Shown piece by piece: positions 62,434 through 64,000 of a stretch of DNA of 64,000 nt. Below the pieces are notes generated by a model. That model saw only the letters and a program-made list of their open reading frames with translations, made no database searches and was not told the DNA's origin. The stretch is from positions 992,001 to 1,056,000 of the forward strand of contig NC_087381.1 of the NCBI RefSeq assembly GCF_963675165.1. The letters run 5' to 3'. Every line of letters begins with the position of its first letter. Positions within the stretch are counted from its first letter, which is position 1. This DNA is from Halichondria panicea (Eukaryota; Porifera; Demospongiae; Suberitida; Halichondriidae). A program made the translations under genes and the position numbers.

Positions 62434-63942
62434 ATGAAGTACAAGTTGCGATATTTCTACTCAAAGGGAGCTTTTCTAGTCCTTGTGTGGATGATGCTTA
62501 TAACATCAGCATTGACTTTCGTGTTTCGTATGTTTACCAAACCAGGAGGTATCCAATTTTATTCTCCGCACAAGGATCCAAGACTTCTTCTGATACCGGT
62601 GATTGCCTTTGTTCCCATATATGGCTGGCTAGCTGATGTACGGTATGGAAACTTCAAGGTGTTTAGGTTCGGTGCATCTCTATTTTTTGTCTCAACGGTA
62701 TTGACAAGTGTTTGTCTGATAATTAAAGAAGAGGGAGTTAATCCAACTGTTACTATGGTTGCTATAACTGCAGCTGTGTTAGGTGCGTATCTTGGAGTTA
62801 GTGCATGCGCAGTAACAGCTCTTCAGCTAGGCTTGGATCAGATGCCAGATGCTTCGTCTGACAACATTATAAGTTTTATCAAGTGGTTCATGTTCTCAGG
62901 TGTATTTGGTGTATGGATTAGTGAAATTATCCTAAGAAGTACAATATCTTGTGCTTTCGTAGATCGTGACATTAAATTTATTTTCTTTAGTCTCTACCCA
63001 GTGCTTGCTATGAGCATTTTGTGCTGTAGTATTTTTCTTTTAGTCCCAAAATGGCTAATAATTGAACCAAAATCACCTCAGTCCCTCAAAATCATCTACC
63101 AAGTTCTCAAGTTTGCAGCCCAGCACAAAGCTCCCCTCAATCGCAGTGCTCTCACATACTGGGAGGAAGACGTACCTTCAAGAATGGACCTGGGAAAATC
63201 AAGATATGGTGGACCATTCACTACAGAGCAAGTTGAAGATGTGAAAACGTTCTTTAAGGTTATTGTTATCCAAATACCACTGTTTTTTGTCTCATTATCA
63301 TCTCAGAAATTATATGTACATCTTGATCACCAACTATTGCCCTCTATCGACAAATGCACTGCTTCACTTATTAGTCTCTTCACTTATCACCCTTTTGTTT
63401 GCGTAATGTTAGTAACTCTTTTTTCAGAATTTATAGTCTATCCTCTAGTTAAAATGGAACCACCAAGTATCTTGAAACAGATTGGATTTGCTTGCTTCAT
63501 CATTGTGGTAGCAAATATAGGGATATTGAGTGCAGAAGTTGTGAGCTATTTCCATGATATTCAAATTTGGATTGATATAGCTTCTTTAATAATTGTCGGT
63601 GTTGTTAACCTTTCCTTTTTGACAAACTGTATTCTGTTATTTGCTTGTGCGCAATCTCCATATAACATGCGTGGTCTATTGGCGGGATTTGCATTATTAC
63701 TTCATGCTTCATCATTAGGCCTTGGTGAACTTTTATTCAGTATCACGGTCAAGCTTTGCAACAAATGCTACAACTATATAATATCTTCGTCAGTCATGGT
63801 AGCGATTACATTGTTTGGATTCATCCTGTACTGCCTCCTGGCTCGCTGGTACAAAAGGAGAGTTAGAGACGAAGAATACAATGCACACAGAGTGGTGGAG
63901 GAGGTTTACGATCGATACCTTTCCAACGACATGTATCACTGA
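62434..63942 (+). CDS. POT/SLC15-like 12-helix membrane transporter (intact)
   Basis: Intact 502-codon ORF with a secure start: an in-frame TAA lies two codons before the ATG. Approximate helices: TM1 10-31, TM2 50-66, TM3 78-97, TM4 105-128, TM5 149-164, TM6 182-205, TM7 270-290, TM8 319-338, TM9 349-370, TM10 382-405, TM11 414-435, TM12 447-470. The cytosolic 6-7 loop (206-269) holds LNRSAL and GGPFTTEQVEDVK, the equivalent of the LD.A....G...TVEEVK region of POT proteins. Outward loops are KPGGIQFYSPHKDP (1-2), QKLYVHLDHQLLPSIDKC (7-8) and SITVKLCNKC (11-12). Residues 1-12 start directly at the RYFY of TM1, so there is no room for the canonical ExxE. FIKWFMFSGVFG stands where FYxxINxG is expected. 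Membrane transporter fold is well supported; proton coupling and peptide transport are not. Confidence 0.87.
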   Translation: MKYKLRYFYSKGAFLVLVWMMLITSALTFVFRMFTKPGGIQFYSPHKDPRLLLIPVIAFVPIYGWLADVRYGNFKVFRFGASLFFVSTVLTSVCLIIKEEGVNPTVTMVAITAAVLGAYLGVSACAVTALQLGLDQMPDASSDNIISFIKWFMFSGVFGVWISEIILRSTISCAFVDRDIKFIFFSLYPVLAMSILCCSIFLLVPKWLIIEPKSPQSLKIIYQVLKFAAQHKAPLNRSALTYWEEDVPSRMDLGKSRYGGPFTTEQVEDVKTFFKVIVIQIPLFFVSLSSQKLYVHLDHQLLPSIDKCTASLISLFTYHPFVCVMLVTLFSEFIVYPLVKMEPPSILKQIGFACFIIVVANIGILSAEVVSYFHDIQIWIDIASLIIVGVVNLSFLTNCILLFACAQSPYNMRGLLAGFALLLHASSLGLGELLFSITVKLCNKCYNYIISSSVMVAITLFGFILYCLLARWYKRRVRDEEYNAHRVVEEVYDRYLSNDMYH

Positions 63943-64000
63943 ACTTTAAACTCAATGCATAATAACAAATTGCAACCTAGTTCGTATGTATTGACATAGA
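63943..64000. other. 3' flank at window edge
   Basis: Start of the usual 3' flank (CTTTAAACTCAATGCATAATAAC). Nothing else is visible before the window ends. Confidence 0.5.

Overview
This window looks like animal nuclear DNA from a marine invertebrate. It is AT-rich (estimated by eye), with long noncoding spacers full of short DNA-transposon relics, a GT/AG-bounded exon relic, a LINE reverse-transcriptase fragment and a 200-N assembly gap. There are no bacterial-style operons or Shine-Dalgarno sites. The gene content and the style of the repeats suggest a demosponge (something like Amphimedon), but the sequence alone does not prove this.

The window is a tandem array of one gene family: intronless ORFs of about 500 codons encoding 12-helix membrane proteins of the POT/PTR (SLC15-like) branch of the major facilitator superfamily. 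I count 19 non-redundant loci. Seven are intact: 16168-17676, 38235-39740 (minus strand), 44391-45896, 51537-53045, 55033-56541, 58411-59910 and 62434-63942. One carries a large in-frame internal deletion (35602-36384). Eleven are broken or truncated. Intact copies are concentrated in the right half. Every reasonably complete copy has the same upstream block with a TGTTTAC (forkhead-like) core about 50-145 bp before the ATG. Three copies also have a triple cluster of DR1-type nuclear-receptor half-site pairs. A distal upstream module carries a near-consensus MARE/AP-1 site. The spacers also carry eight relics of one exon of an unrelated PH-domain gene.

Layout: 1-12 kb holds mostly pseudogenes plus an inverted unit at 2.5-4.5 kb. 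12.9-20.9 kb is repeated at 21.1-29.1 kb on either side of the N gap. The two blocks end exactly at the gap edges, so the second is most likely an unmerged contig overlap and not a real duplication. 29-37.8 kb holds repeats and damaged copies. 37.8-44.4 kb is a diverged segmental copy of 2.5-8.6 kb, in which the inverted gene is intact. 44-64 kb is a run of intact genes interleaved with fragments.

The genes appear to work as a paralogous set and not as a pathway. Cytosolic segments are almost invariant, while the predicted outward-facing loops vary from copy to copy. The proteins lack the canonical proton-coupling ExxER glutamates and the FYxxINxG asparagine of POT transporters, so peptide/proton symport should not be assumed. 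Percent identities and database matches were not computed; all alignments were made by eye.
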